Part shown: piece after piece, positions 1 through 7,663 of the stretch
Layout of the letters: each line of letters begins with the position of its first letter
Numbering within the stretch: the first letter of the stretch is position 1
Assembly: GCF_026342435.1 (NCBI RefSeq)
Contig: NZ_JAPEMT010000001.1
Location: forward strand, 2,722,501-2,786,500
Source of the DNA: Streptomyces sp. NBC_00237
GTDB taxonomy: Bacteria; Actinomycetota; Actinomycetes; Streptomycetales; Streptomycetaceae
DNA length: 64,000 bases
Reading direction: 5' to 3'
Notes under the pieces: model-generated
Databases searched by the model: none
Told to the model about the DNA's origin: nothing
Seen by the model: the letters and a program-made list of their open reading frames with translations, nothing else
Program-made: the position numbers and the translations under genes

Positions 1-170
1 GGGCGGAGCCGATCGTCGTACCCATCGAGGAACTCGCCCTGCCCGCGTACCACTTCGACGACGCGACGCGGCTGCCACCGGGCGTGCCCGAGATGCCGCC
101 GGAGCCGCCGGAGCCGCCTACCGGGGTGGCGGATTCCGGTCCGGGGGTGACCGGTACCGGACAGGCGTAG
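1..170 (+). CDS. C-terminal end of an unidentified protein (5' truncated by window edge)
   Basis: An open frame enters from the left edge (codons begin at position 3) and stops at TAG 168-170. The visible 55 residues include an acidic stretch and a proline/glutamate-rich run (PPEPPEPP), ending in a Gly/Pro/Thr-rich tail that looks disordered. Codon use has the G/C third positions expected of a Streptomyces gene. Too little is present to name a family. The next gene, an S1 protease, starts 230 bases later with its own ribosome-binding site, so the two need not be an operon. Confidence 0.6.
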   Translation, partial: AEPIVVPIEELALPAYHFDDATRLPPGVPEMPPEPPEPPTGVADSGPGVTGTGQA

Positions 171-307
171 ACCTCACCCAGGGGCGGGCACCGATTGCAC
201 GGGGTGTTCGCAACTGTGACCGGGCGTTCGCAAAACGGGCACCGCGACGGCATGTCAACAGAATGGGGGCGTGCGGTAGTTGTCGTGTGCGCGTCTGGAA
301 GTCGACC

Positions 308-336
308 TTGTGTGCTCCCTGTGAGCCTGTGAATAG
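308..336 (+). promoter_or_regulatory. Possible vegetative promoter of the S1 protease gene
   Basis: TTGTGT (308-313), a 17-base spacer and GAATAG (331-336) stand about 60 bases before the start codon. The -35 is fair and the -10 weak, so this is a guess from spacing. Confidence 0.3.
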
Positions 337-399
337 TGGGGCCACACCCGGGCCCACCCCCACAATTCCGGGCTCGGGACCCCCCACAGGAGGTCATCT

Positions 400-1488
400 G
401 TGAAGCACCGACGCATACCCAAGCGGCGCGCGGCGGCGGTAGGAACCGCCGTCGTCGCCCTGGTCGCCACGGGCATCACCTTCCAGACCGCGAACGCCAG
501 CGAAGGCGCGGCCCCCACGCCGACGCTGAAGACCCTCTCCGTGGCGAGCGCCAACCAGCTCGCGACCTCGCTCACCAAGAAGCTCGGCGCGGACGCCGCC
601 GGGTCGTTCTACGACGCGAAGGCCAAGGCCCTCGTCGTCAACGTCACCGACAAGGCGGCGGCGGAGGCCGTCAAGGCGGCGGGCGGGCAGGCCAGAATCG
701 TCCAGCACACGCTGGCCGAGCTGAAGTCGGCGCGTACGGCGTTGGCGGGCAAGGCGTCCATCCCGGGTACGTCCTGGGCGACCGACCCGGTCAGCAACAA
801 GATCGTCGTCACGGCCGACCGCACGGTGAAGGGCGCCAGCCTCGCCAAGCTCGACAAGGCGGTCAAGGCGCTCGGCTCGAAGGCGCTGCTCAAGCACTCG
901 AAGGGGGAGTTCAAGCCCCTCGTCGCGGGCGGCGACGCCATCTACGGGGGCAGCTCCCGCTGCTCGCTCGGCTTCAACGTCACCAAGGGCGGCGAGCCGC
1001 ACTTCCTGACGGCCGGGCACTGCACCGCCGAGATCCAGAGCTGGTCGGACAAGCAGGGCGGGTCGGCGATCGGCACCACCGCCGACTCCAAGTTCCCCGG
1101 CAATGACTACGGCCTGGTGAAGTACACGGGCGACACCCCGCACCCCAGCGAGGTCAACCTCTACAACGGCAGCACCCAGGCCATCACCAAGGCCGGGGAC
1201 GCCACCGTCGGCCAGAAGGTGCAGCGCAGCGGCTCCACCACCCAGGTTCACGACGGCGAGGTCACCGGCCTCGACGCCACCGTGAACTACGGCAACGGCC
1301 AGGTCGTCAACGGGCTCATCCAGACCACGGTCTGCGCGGAGCCCGGTGACAGCGGCGGTGCGCTGTTCGCGGGCGACACGGCGCTGGGGCTGACGTCGGG
1401 GGGAAGTGGGGACTGCTCCGCGGGGGGCGAGACCTTCTTCCAGCCCGTGCCTGCTGCTCTGGCCGCGACGGGTACGCAGATCGGCTGA
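400..1488 (+). CDS. Secreted S1 family serine protease (streptogrisin/alpha-lytic type) with pro-region
   Basis: A 362-residue preproenzyme. GTG start at 400 is fixed by AGGAGG at 388-393. Residues 1-33 form a signal peptide (basic MKHRRIPKRR, then a hydrophobic core). Residues about 40-175 resemble the alpha-lytic protease pro-domain that acts as folding chaperone. The mature chymotrypsin-like domain begins near residue 177. The catalytic triad is visible: His207 in LTAGHC, Asp236 in NDYG, Ser318 in GDSGG. Cys188/Cys208 and Cys312/Cys339 fit the disulfides of S. griseus proteases. It should be released outside the cell and mature by self-cleavage. No C-terminal carbohydrate-binding domain is present. 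The gene is monocistronic, with a strong terminator 22 bases after the stop. The family call is certain; substrate preference cannot be read reliably. Confidence 0.95.
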   Translation: MKHRRIPKRRAAAVGTAVVALVATGITFQTANASEGAAPTPTLKTLSVASANQLATSLTKKLGADAAGSFYDAKAKALVVNVTDKAAAEAVKAAGGQARIVQHTLAELKSARTALAGKASIPGTSWATDPVSNKIVVTADRTVKGASLAKLDKAVKALGSKALLKHSKGEFKPLVAGGDAIYGGSSRCSLGFNVTKGGEPHFLTAGHCTAEIQSWSDKQGGSAIGTTADSKFPGNDYGLVKYTGDTPHPSEVNLYNGSTQAITKAGDATVGQKVQRSGSTTQVHDGEVTGLDATVNYGNGQVVNGLIQTTVCAEPGDSGGALFAGDTALGLTSGGSGDCSAGGETFFQPVPAALAATGTQIG

Positions 1489-1509
1489 TCCGGAGCTTGA
1501 CGGGTGAAC

Positions 1510-1549
1510 GATGAGCCCCGGTCCACCACACGGTGGGCCGGGGCTCATC
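1510..1549 (+). terminator. Rho-independent-like terminator of the S1 protease
   Basis: An 18-base inverted repeat (1510-1527 and 1532-1549) with one mismatch and a 4-base loop lies directly after the stop codon. There is no T-tract, as is usual in Streptomyces. Confidence 0.85.
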
Positions 1550-1887
1550 GCTGTGCGGGTGGGTGGCTGGGGTCACTGCCGGGGGCTCTGCCCCCGGACC
1601 CCCGCTCCTCAATCGCCGGAGGGGCTCAATTTGTGGCTGAGGTCTCACTGTTCCAGCGAACCGGCTCCGCCGTGAGGTAGCTTGCCCGGGTTCGTGCCGT
1701 AAAGGCTGTCCGGAAGATTGCGGGCGCGTGGCCCGCCGCAGCACCCCCGCAACACTCCCTTCGCAATCCACGCACCGCGCCCATTTCCGATTTGCCGGGC
1801 GGGAGTTCGCTTGCTGTGATGGCTGCCGACCCACGGCGGAGACCCCGGCCCGTGGGCCCGTCACCGCACTTCAGGAGCACGGCAGCC
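1550..1887. repeat. Gene-free spacer with a dispersed Streptomyces hairpin element
   Basis: No convincing gene lies here. At 1579-1597 CCGGGGGC, TCT, GCCCCCGG form a tight hairpin. Together with the following CCCCGCTCC...GGAGGGGC stretch to about 1626 it looks like the hairpin family found between many Streptomyces genes. The remainder to 1887 must contain the promoter of the ABC importer operon, but no clear -35/-10 pair was seen. Confidence 0.55.
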
Positions 1888-2847
1888 ATGCCCGAAGCCC
1901 GTACGACGCCACCACCCCGTGGCCCCTTCGCCGACGCGGTCCGTGCCTTCCGGCGCGACCGCACCGGCATGGTCGCCCTCGCCGTGGTCGTCGGCTGTGT
2001 GCTGCTCGCCGTGCTCGCGCCGCTCCTCACTGCCTGGTACGGCAGGAATCCGACCGAGCACTACGGGCAGAACACCCCGGGTCTGCTCAGCGCGGAGGGC
2101 CTGCCGATGCTGCCCAACGGGGGCATCTCGGGGGAGTTCTGGTTCGGCCTCGAACCGGGGCTCGGGCGGGACGTGCTCGCCCAACTCCTCTACGGCATGC
2201 GGACCTCGCTCCTGGTCGCCGGGGCCTCCACCCTCGTCATCGCCGTACTCGGCATCGTCCTCGGCGTGACCGTCGGATACCTCGGCGGGCTCGCCGACCG
2301 GGCCTTCACCTTCCTGTGTGATGTGCTGCTCGCCTTTCCGACGCTGTTGCTGCTGCTGGCGCTCGGGCCGGTGATCCAGACCCGGTTCGTGGACCCGGGC
2401 GAGAACGAGCCCGTGTGGATGCAGTTCACCGTCCTCATCCTGGTGTTCGCCGCGTTCGGGTGGGTGCCGCTGGCCCTCGTCCTGCGTACGACCGTGAAGT
2501 CCCTGCGGGAGCGGGAGTTCGTCGAGGCGGCCCGCGCGCTCGGCGTCAGCCGCCGCCACCTCGTGTTCCGCGAGCTGCTGCCCAACGTCTGGGCCCCCGT
2601 CCTCGTGCACATCAGCCTCGCCCTGCCCGCCGTCGTCACCGCCGAGGCCGCCCTGTCCTTCCTCGGCGTCGGCATCAGCGAACCCGTTCCCGACTGGGGG
2701 CGGATGATCTCGCGCGGCGCCGAGGTCTTCTACGACGACCCGACCTACATGGCCTTCCCGGGCGCCGCGATCCTCGTGTTCGTCCTCGCCTTCAACCTCT
2801 TCGGCGACGCGGTACGGGACGCACTCGACCCGCGCACCGCCCGCTGA
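1888..2847 (+). CDS. Oligopeptide/dipeptide ABC transporter permease (DppC/OppC type)
   Basis: A 319-residue inner-membrane permease. ATG 1888 is chosen because AGGAG lies at 1873-1877; the reading frame extends upstream to 1792 but that part is unlike a permease. The N-terminus PFADAVRAFRRDRTGMVALA is typical of DppC-type proteins. The EAA loop that contacts the ATPase is EFVEAARALGVSRRHLVFRE. About six membrane spans are present. The segment after the first span, with GLEPGLGRDVLAQLLYG, matches the family's conserved periplasmic part. First gene of a four-gene operon, followed after 42 bases by its binding protein. The importer is likely to take up peptides or similar solutes. Confidence 0.92.
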   Translation: MPEARTTPPPRGPFADAVRAFRRDRTGMVALAVVVGCVLLAVLAPLLTAWYGRNPTEHYGQNTPGLLSAEGLPMLPNGGISGEFWFGLEPGLGRDVLAQLLYGMRTSLLVAGASTLVIAVLGIVLGVTVGYLGGLADRAFTFLCDVLLAFPTLLLLLALGPVIQTRFVDPGENEPVWMQFTVLILVFAAFGWVPLALVLRTTVKSLREREFVEAARALGVSRRHLVFRELLPNVWAPVLVHISLALPAVVTAEAALSFLGVGISEPVPDWGRMISRGAEVFYDDPTYMAFPGAAILVFVLAFNLFGDAVRDALDPRTAR

Positions 2848-2889
2848 GCCCCTCTCCTCACCCCCCCCGAGCACGTACCGGAGTTCGTC

Positions 2890-4662
2890 ATGCCCAGAAT
2901 CAGCGTCCGCACCGCAGCCGTCCCGGTCGCCGCCACCGTCGCCGCCCTGCTGCTCTGCTCCTGCTCGGCAGGAGCGGGCGCGGGGCAGCAGGCGAAGACC
3001 GACGGCGCCGCGAAGAAGGAGTCCAAGCTCGCCGCCATCATCGGTACGGCGAAGGAGAGCGCGGGCCCCGCCCCCGAGGTCCCCGGCGCCCAGAAGGGCG
3101 GCACCCTCAAGGTCCTCAACGTCAACGACTACACGCACCTCGACCCGCAGAAGATCTACAGCGGCGAGACCTACAACACCTCGCTCCTCTGGGGCCGCCA
3201 GCTCACCCAGTACCAGGTCGTGGACGGCAAGCCCAAGCTGGTCGGCGACCTCGCCACCGACATCGGGAGGTCCTCCGACGGCGGCAGGACCTGGACCTTC
3301 ACCCTGAAGGACGGCGTGGCCTGGGAGGACGGGCAGCCGATCACCTCGAAGCACGTGAAGTACGGCATCCAGCGCACCTTCGCCCCCGGCTTCGAGGCGG
3401 GCCCCTCCTACTGGCCCACCTGGCTCACCGGCACCCCCGACCTCACCGCCGCCCGCACGGTGTACGGCGGCCCCCAGGACGGCGACCTCAAGGCCATCGA
3501 GACCCCCGACGACAAGACGATCGTCTTCCGCTTCCCGCAGCCGCAGGCCGACGTGTCCTTCATGGCCACCCAGTCCTCGTCGTCCCCGGTCCGCCCCGAC
3601 AAGGACACCGGCTCCGGCTACGACATCAAGCCGTTCGCCTCGGGCCCGTACAAGATCGTCGAGCACAGGAAGAACCAGTCGCTGACGCTGGAGCGCAACC
3701 CGCACTGGAAGGCGGAGACCGACCCGATCCGTCACCAGTACGTCGACGGCTACGAGTTCGGCTTCGGCAAGAAGGCCGTCAACTCAGGGCAGGAGATCCT
3801 CTCCGGGAACGGGGACGGCGCCCGCACCGCCTCCACCGACCGCGACGGCACCGCCCCCGAACTCTTCAGCGTCGTCGACCGCGACCCGAAGAAGAAGGAA
3901 CTCCTCGTCGAGGGCCGCCGAGGCGCGTACACCGCGTCCCTCGCCATCAAGAACAGCCGGGTCACCGACCCCGAGGTCCGCAAGGCCATCCACTACCTCT
4001 TCCCCCGCGAGCAGGCCCGCCAGGTGATGGGCGGCCCGCGCCTCGGCGAGATCGCCACCACCCTCTCCTCGCCCGCCGTCGCGGGCTGGGAGAAGTACGA
4101 CCTCTACCCGGTCGCCCCGCAGGGCGACATCGCCAAGGCCAAGGAGCACCTCGCCAAGGCGAAGCAGAAGGTCACCACCCTGACGTACGCGTACGAGTCG
4201 AACCCGGTGTACGACCGCGTCGCCCAGGTCCTCGTCGAGGCGTTCGGCAAGGCCGGGATCAAGCTCGTCACCAAGCCGATGACCGACGCCGCCTTCACCG
4301 AGCAGGTCTTCCGCGGCCCCGCCCCGTACGACCTGTGGCTCCAGACCAACTCGGTGAACTGGCCGACCCTCTCCACGCTCCTCCCGGAGGGCTACTACGG
4401 GAAGCTCGACGCCCTGGAGAACTCCATCCGCTACGACAACCCGGAAGTCGACAAGGAGATCGACCGCATCCGCACCATCCCCGGCATCGAGGAGAAGACC
4501 AAGGCGCTCGTCGCCCTGGAGCGGACCGTGATGAAGGACGTCCCGGTCGTCCCCTTCCTCAACTCCGCCACCAGCCAGGTGCACGGCAAGGACGTCGGCG
4601 GCGCGGCCATCCACCCGATCTACGGCACGGTCTCCCCGGCCTGGCTGTACCTGAAGAAGTGA
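2890..4662 (+). CDS. Family 5 extracellular solute-binding lipoprotein (DppA/OppA type)
   Basis: A 590-residue peptide-binding lipoprotein. Residues 1-25 form a lipoprotein signal ending LLCSC, with the lipidated Cys at about 25. Then comes a linker rich in Ala/Gly/Lys, and from about residue 70 the SBP_bac_5 domain (QKGGTLKVLN; DWxF-like TWTFTLKDGVAWEDG). The family hallmark of a periplasmic, ligand-enclosing two-lobe protein fits the length. In Gram-positives it is tethered to the outer face of the membrane. It sits between the two permease genes, an uncommon order (C-A-B-DF). The ligand is not predictable from sequence; peptides are most likely. Confidence 0.93.
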   Translation: MPRISVRTAAVPVAATVAALLLCSCSAGAGAGQQAKTDGAAKKESKLAAIIGTAKESAGPAPEVPGAQKGGTLKVLNVNDYTHLDPQKIYSGETYNTSLLWGRQLTQYQVVDGKPKLVGDLATDIGRSSDGGRTWTFTLKDGVAWEDGQPITSKHVKYGIQRTFAPGFEAGPSYWPTWLTGTPDLTAARTVYGGPQDGDLKAIETPDDKTIVFRFPQPQADVSFMATQSSSSPVRPDKDTGSGYDIKPFASGPYKIVEHRKNQSLTLERNPHWKAETDPIRHQYVDGYEFGFGKKAVNSGQEILSGNGDGARTASTDRDGTAPELFSVVDRDPKKKELLVEGRRGAYTASLAIKNSRVTDPEVRKAIHYLFPREQARQVMGGPRLGEIATTLSSPAVAGWEKYDLYPVAPQGDIAKAKEHLAKAKQKVTTLTYAYESNPVYDRVAQVLVEAFGKAGIKLVTKPMTDAAFTEQVFRGPAPYDLWLQTNSVNWPTLSTLLPEGYYGKLDALENSIRYDNPEVDKEIDRIRTIPGIEEKTKALVALERTVMKDVPVVPFLNSATSQVHGKDVGGAAIHPIYGTVSPAWLYLKK

Positions 4663-4690
4663 TCCGCGACCTCTCCGGAGACCTGATTCC

Positions 4691-5683
4691 ATGACCGGCT
4701 ACGTCCTGCGACGTGCGCTCCAGGCGGCGGCGGTGCTCCTCGTGATCACCGCCGTCACCTTCGGGCTCTTCCACGCAGCCCCCTCCGACCCCGCCCTCAC
4801 CGCCTGCGGCCCGCAGTGCGACAGCGCCCAGGTCGCCGAACTCCGCATCTCGATGGGCCTCGACCAGCCGATCCTCGCCCAGTTCGCGGACTACCTGCGC
4901 GGACTCTTCCTCGGTCGCTCCATCCGCGACCTCGACGGCACGGTCCTGGACTGCGCGGCCCCCTGCCTCGGCTACTCGTACGTCCTCCAACAGCCCGTCC
5001 TCGAAGCGGTGCTGGAGCACCTTCCGGCCACCCTGTCGCTGGCCGCCGGAGCCCTCGTGGTGATCGTCGTGCTCGGCGTCGGCGTCGGCTTCACCGCCGC
5101 GCTGCGCCGGGGGAGCGCCACCGACCGGCTGCTGTCCGGCTTCACCCTGGTCGGTGCGAGCGTGCAGATCTACTTCCTGGGCTACGTGCTCCAGTACCTC
5201 CTCGTCTACACGACGGGCCTCCTGCCGGTCCCCGGCTACACGCCCCTCGGCGAGGACCCGGCCGCCTGGCTCACCGGGCTGCTGCTGCCGTGGCTGGTCC
5301 TGGGCTTCGTCAACGCGGCCGTCTTCGCCCGCCTCTCCCGGTCCCAGCTCCTGGAGACCATGCACGAGGGGTACGTGAGGACCGCGCGCGCCAAGGGGAT
5401 GAGTGCGGTCCGCGCCCACCTGAAGTACACGGCGCGGGGCGCGTCCGGGCCGCTGGTGCAGCTCCTGGGGCTGGAGGTGGGGGTGCTGTTCGGCGGGGCC
5501 TTCATCACCGAGACCGTGTTCGGGATCAGTGGGGTGGGGCGGCTCGCCGTCGACTCCGTCCTCCAGAACGACCTGCCGACCGTCGTCGGCACCGTCCTGC
5601 TCGCCGCGTTCTTCGTGGTGGTGTTCGTCGCCGTCGCCGACCTGGTGGTGGCCCGTCTCGACCCGAGGGTGAGGCTCGCATGA
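4691..5683 (+). CDS. Oligopeptide/dipeptide ABC transporter permease (DppB/OppB type)
   Basis: A 330-residue permease. The start MTGYVLRRALQAAAVLLVIT is the typical first membrane span of DppB proteins. TFGLFHAAPSDPA and the EAA loop YVRTARAKGMSAVRAHLKYT are diagnostic. About six spans. Its stop overlaps the start of the ATPase gene (ATGA), so the two are translationally coupled. It pairs with the DppC-type permease to form the channel. An insert with four cysteines in two pairs (ACGPQC and DCAAPC, in the first large external loop) is unusual and may form disulfides outside the cell. Confidence 0.92.
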   Translation: MTGYVLRRALQAAAVLLVITAVTFGLFHAAPSDPALTACGPQCDSAQVAELRISMGLDQPILAQFADYLRGLFLGRSIRDLDGTVLDCAAPCLGYSYVLQQPVLEAVLEHLPATLSLAAGALVVIVVLGVGVGFTAALRRGSATDRLLSGFTLVGASVQIYFLGYVLQYLLVYTTGLLPVPGYTPLGEDPAAWLTGLLLPWLVLGFVNAAVFARLSRSQLLETMHEGYVRTARAKGMSAVRAHLKYTARGASGPLVQLLGLEVGVLFGGAFITETVFGISGVGRLAVDSVLQNDLPTVVGTVLLAAFFVVVFVAVADLVVARLDPRVRLA

Positions 5684-7347
5684 CCGCCGTACTGGCTGCC
5701 CGGGACCTGTCCGTCGCCTTCACCGGGAGGGAGGGCGAAGTGACGGCCGTCGACCGGGTCTCCTTCGAGCTGATGCCCGGGGAAGTCCTGGGCCTGGTGG
5801 GGGAGTCGGGCTCGGGGAAGTCGACCGTCGGGCTCGCCGCGCTGGGGCTGCACGATCCCGTAAGGACCCGGATCGGCGGAAGCCTGACGGTGTGCGGCAC
5901 ACAGGTCGTGGGTGCTCCGGAGGCGCGGGTGCGGGCGCTGCGGGGCGATCGGATCTCCATGGTCTTCCAGGATGCCCTGGCCGCGCTCTCGCCGTTCCAT
6001 CCGGTGGGGGAGCAGGTCGCGGAGGCGTACCGGCTGCACCATCCGGCGGCTTCCCGAGCCGAGGCGCGGGAGCGGGCGGGAGCGATGCTGGAGCGGGTCG
6101 GGATTCCGGCGGCGCGGGCGCGCGAGTATCCCCATCTCTTCTCGGGCGGGATGCGGCAGCGGGTGATGATCGCCATGGCGTTGGTGAACGACCCCGCGGT
6201 GGTCGTGGCGGACGAGCCGACGACCGCGCTCGATGTGCGGGTGCAGCGCCAAGTGATGGATGTGCTGGGGGAGTTGGTGGCCGACAGTGGTACCGCTGTG
6301 CTGCTGGTGACCCACGATGTGGGTGTCGTCGCGGAGCGCGCGGACCGGATGCTGGTCATGCGGGGCGGGGTGCTCCTGGAGGAGGGGCCGACGGGGAAGC
6401 TCCTTGCGGACGCGAAGCATCCGTACACGAGGGCGTTGATCGGGGCGGCGCCGACGATGGAGTCGGTGCCGGGCACGCGGTTGGCGACGGTGGACGAGCC
6501 GTCGCCGTCGGCGGTGCCGGTGCGGGGGGCGGGGCCCGACGCGGGGGCGGTGCTCGCCGAGGTGAAGGGGCTGCGAGTGGAGTTCCCCGTGGCCAGGCGG
6601 CTGTTCGGGCGTCGGCCCGAGCCTCGGGTGGCGGTCCGGGACGTGTCGTTGCGCATCGCCGAGGGGGAGACGCTGGGGCTGGTCGGCGAGTCGGGGTCGG
6701 GGAAGTCGACCACCGCTCGGGTGCTGGCGGGGTTGCAGCGGCCGACCGCGGGCACGGTGCGGGTGGCGGGGCGGGACATCTCCGGGGCGGCTGATTCAGC
6801 TTCCCTGCGGAGGGAGTTGAGCCGGGAGGTGCAGTTGGTCTTCCAGGACCCGTACGCCTCGTTGAATCCGCGCCGGACGGTGGAGCAGATCGTCACCACG
6901 CCGCTGACGGTTCACACCTCGTTGGACGCTTCCGAGCGGCGGGAGCGGGCGGCGGAGCTGTTGACGCAGGTCGGACTGAGCCCTGACCAACTGCCGCGCT
7001 ACCCGCATGAGTTCAGTGGCGGGCAACGGCAGCGGATCGGGATCGCGCGGGCGCTGGCGGTGCGGCCGAAGCTGATCGTGGCGGACGAGCCGGTGTCGGC
7101 GCTGGACGTGTCGGTGCAGGCGCAGGTGCTGAATCTGCTGATGGACCTGCGGGACGAGTTCGGGCTGTCGCTGCTGTTCGTGTCCCACGACCTGGCCGTC
7201 GTACGGCACTTCTGCGACCACGTCGCGGTCATGCACCAGGGTGAGGTGGTGGAGAGCGGGACGCGGGAGGAGGTGTTCGGGGGGCCTCGGCACGCGTACA
7301 CACGGGAGTTGTTGGCGGGGGGCATCTTCAGTCCGTCCGGCGTCTGA
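5680..7347 (+). CDS. Fused double ATP-binding subunit of the peptide ABC importer (DppD-DppF fusion)
   Basis: A 555-residue protein carrying both nucleotide-binding domains that are separate in E. coli Dpp/Opp. ATG 5680 overlaps the upstream TGA by four bases. Domain 1 (about 1-260) has Walker A GESGSGKST, signature FSGGMRQRV and Walker B VVVADEPTTALD. Domain 2 (about 290-555) has GESGSGKST, FSGGQRQRI and LIVADEPVSALD. Each has an H-loop (VTHD, VSHD). The HPYTRAL and HAYTREL segments are the usual C-terminal mark of oligopeptide ATPases. Cytoplasmic, energising the DppB/DppC channel. Last gene of the operon. Confidence 0.95.
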   Translation: MTAVLAARDLSVAFTGREGEVTAVDRVSFELMPGEVLGLVGESGSGKSTVGLAALGLHDPVRTRIGGSLTVCGTQVVGAPEARVRALRGDRISMVFQDALAALSPFHPVGEQVAEAYRLHHPAASRAEARERAGAMLERVGIPAARAREYPHLFSGGMRQRVMIAMALVNDPAVVVADEPTTALDVRVQRQVMDVLGELVADSGTAVLLVTHDVGVVAERADRMLVMRGGVLLEEGPTGKLLADAKHPYTRALIGAAPTMESVPGTRLATVDEPSPSAVPVRGAGPDAGAVLAEVKGLRVEFPVARRLFGRRPEPRVAVRDVSLRIAEGETLGLVGESGSGKSTTARVLAGLQRPTAGTVRVAGRDISGAADSASLRRELSREVQLVFQDPYASLNPRRTVEQIVTTPLTVHTSLDASERRERAAELLTQVGLSPDQLPRYPHEFSGGQRQRIGIARALAVRPKLIVADEPVSALDVSVQAQVLNLLMDLRDEFGLSLLFVSHDLAVVRHFCDHVAVMHQGEVVESGTREEVFGGPRHAYTRELLAGGIFSPSGV

Positions 7348-7663
7348 GGACGCGCGGCGAAGCCATGCAGGGGGCGAGGGGCGTAGCCCCAGGTAGGGAC
7401 GGCAACCCGGTCGAAGGTGCCCGCCGGGCGGTCCCGGGTCACCAGGCTAGCGTGGGGACAAAACTTGTGAAATCTTTCACAAGCCCTCAAGGGGCTTTAG
7501 TCCCTGGGTGTTCGCGCAGGTCACAGGGGGTTGAGTGGAGGAAGTCGGCAATTCGTAAGGACCTTCGGCCTGCCGGTTGAGGGCATTCGTCGATCATTTC
7601 CGGGCCGTGACAGGAGTGGAATGGACTCGTCAGCAAGAAGGCCGCAGCGAAGGAGTACCTGTC
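7348..7663. other. Intergenic leader region of adhE
   Basis: 316 bases without a gene. It contains the Rex operator (7465-7482), a small inverted repeat AAGCCC/GGGCTT at 7481-7497, and the ribosome-binding site of adhE. A weak TAGCGT -10 at 7448-7453 would place the transcription start just upstream of the Rex site, giving a leader of about 200 bases. No -35 was recognised. Confidence 0.5.
7465..7482 (+). promoter_or_regulatory. Rex operator (ROP site) upstream of adhE
   Basis: TTGTGAA-ATCT-TTCACAA is a perfect 18-base palindrome matching the Rex consensus TTGTGAANNNNTTCACAA. Rex is the NADH/NAD+-sensing repressor first described in S. coelicolor; AdhE genes are Rex targets in several other bacteria. 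Binding here would block transcription of the gene starting at 7664 until NADH rises. Confidence 0.88.
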
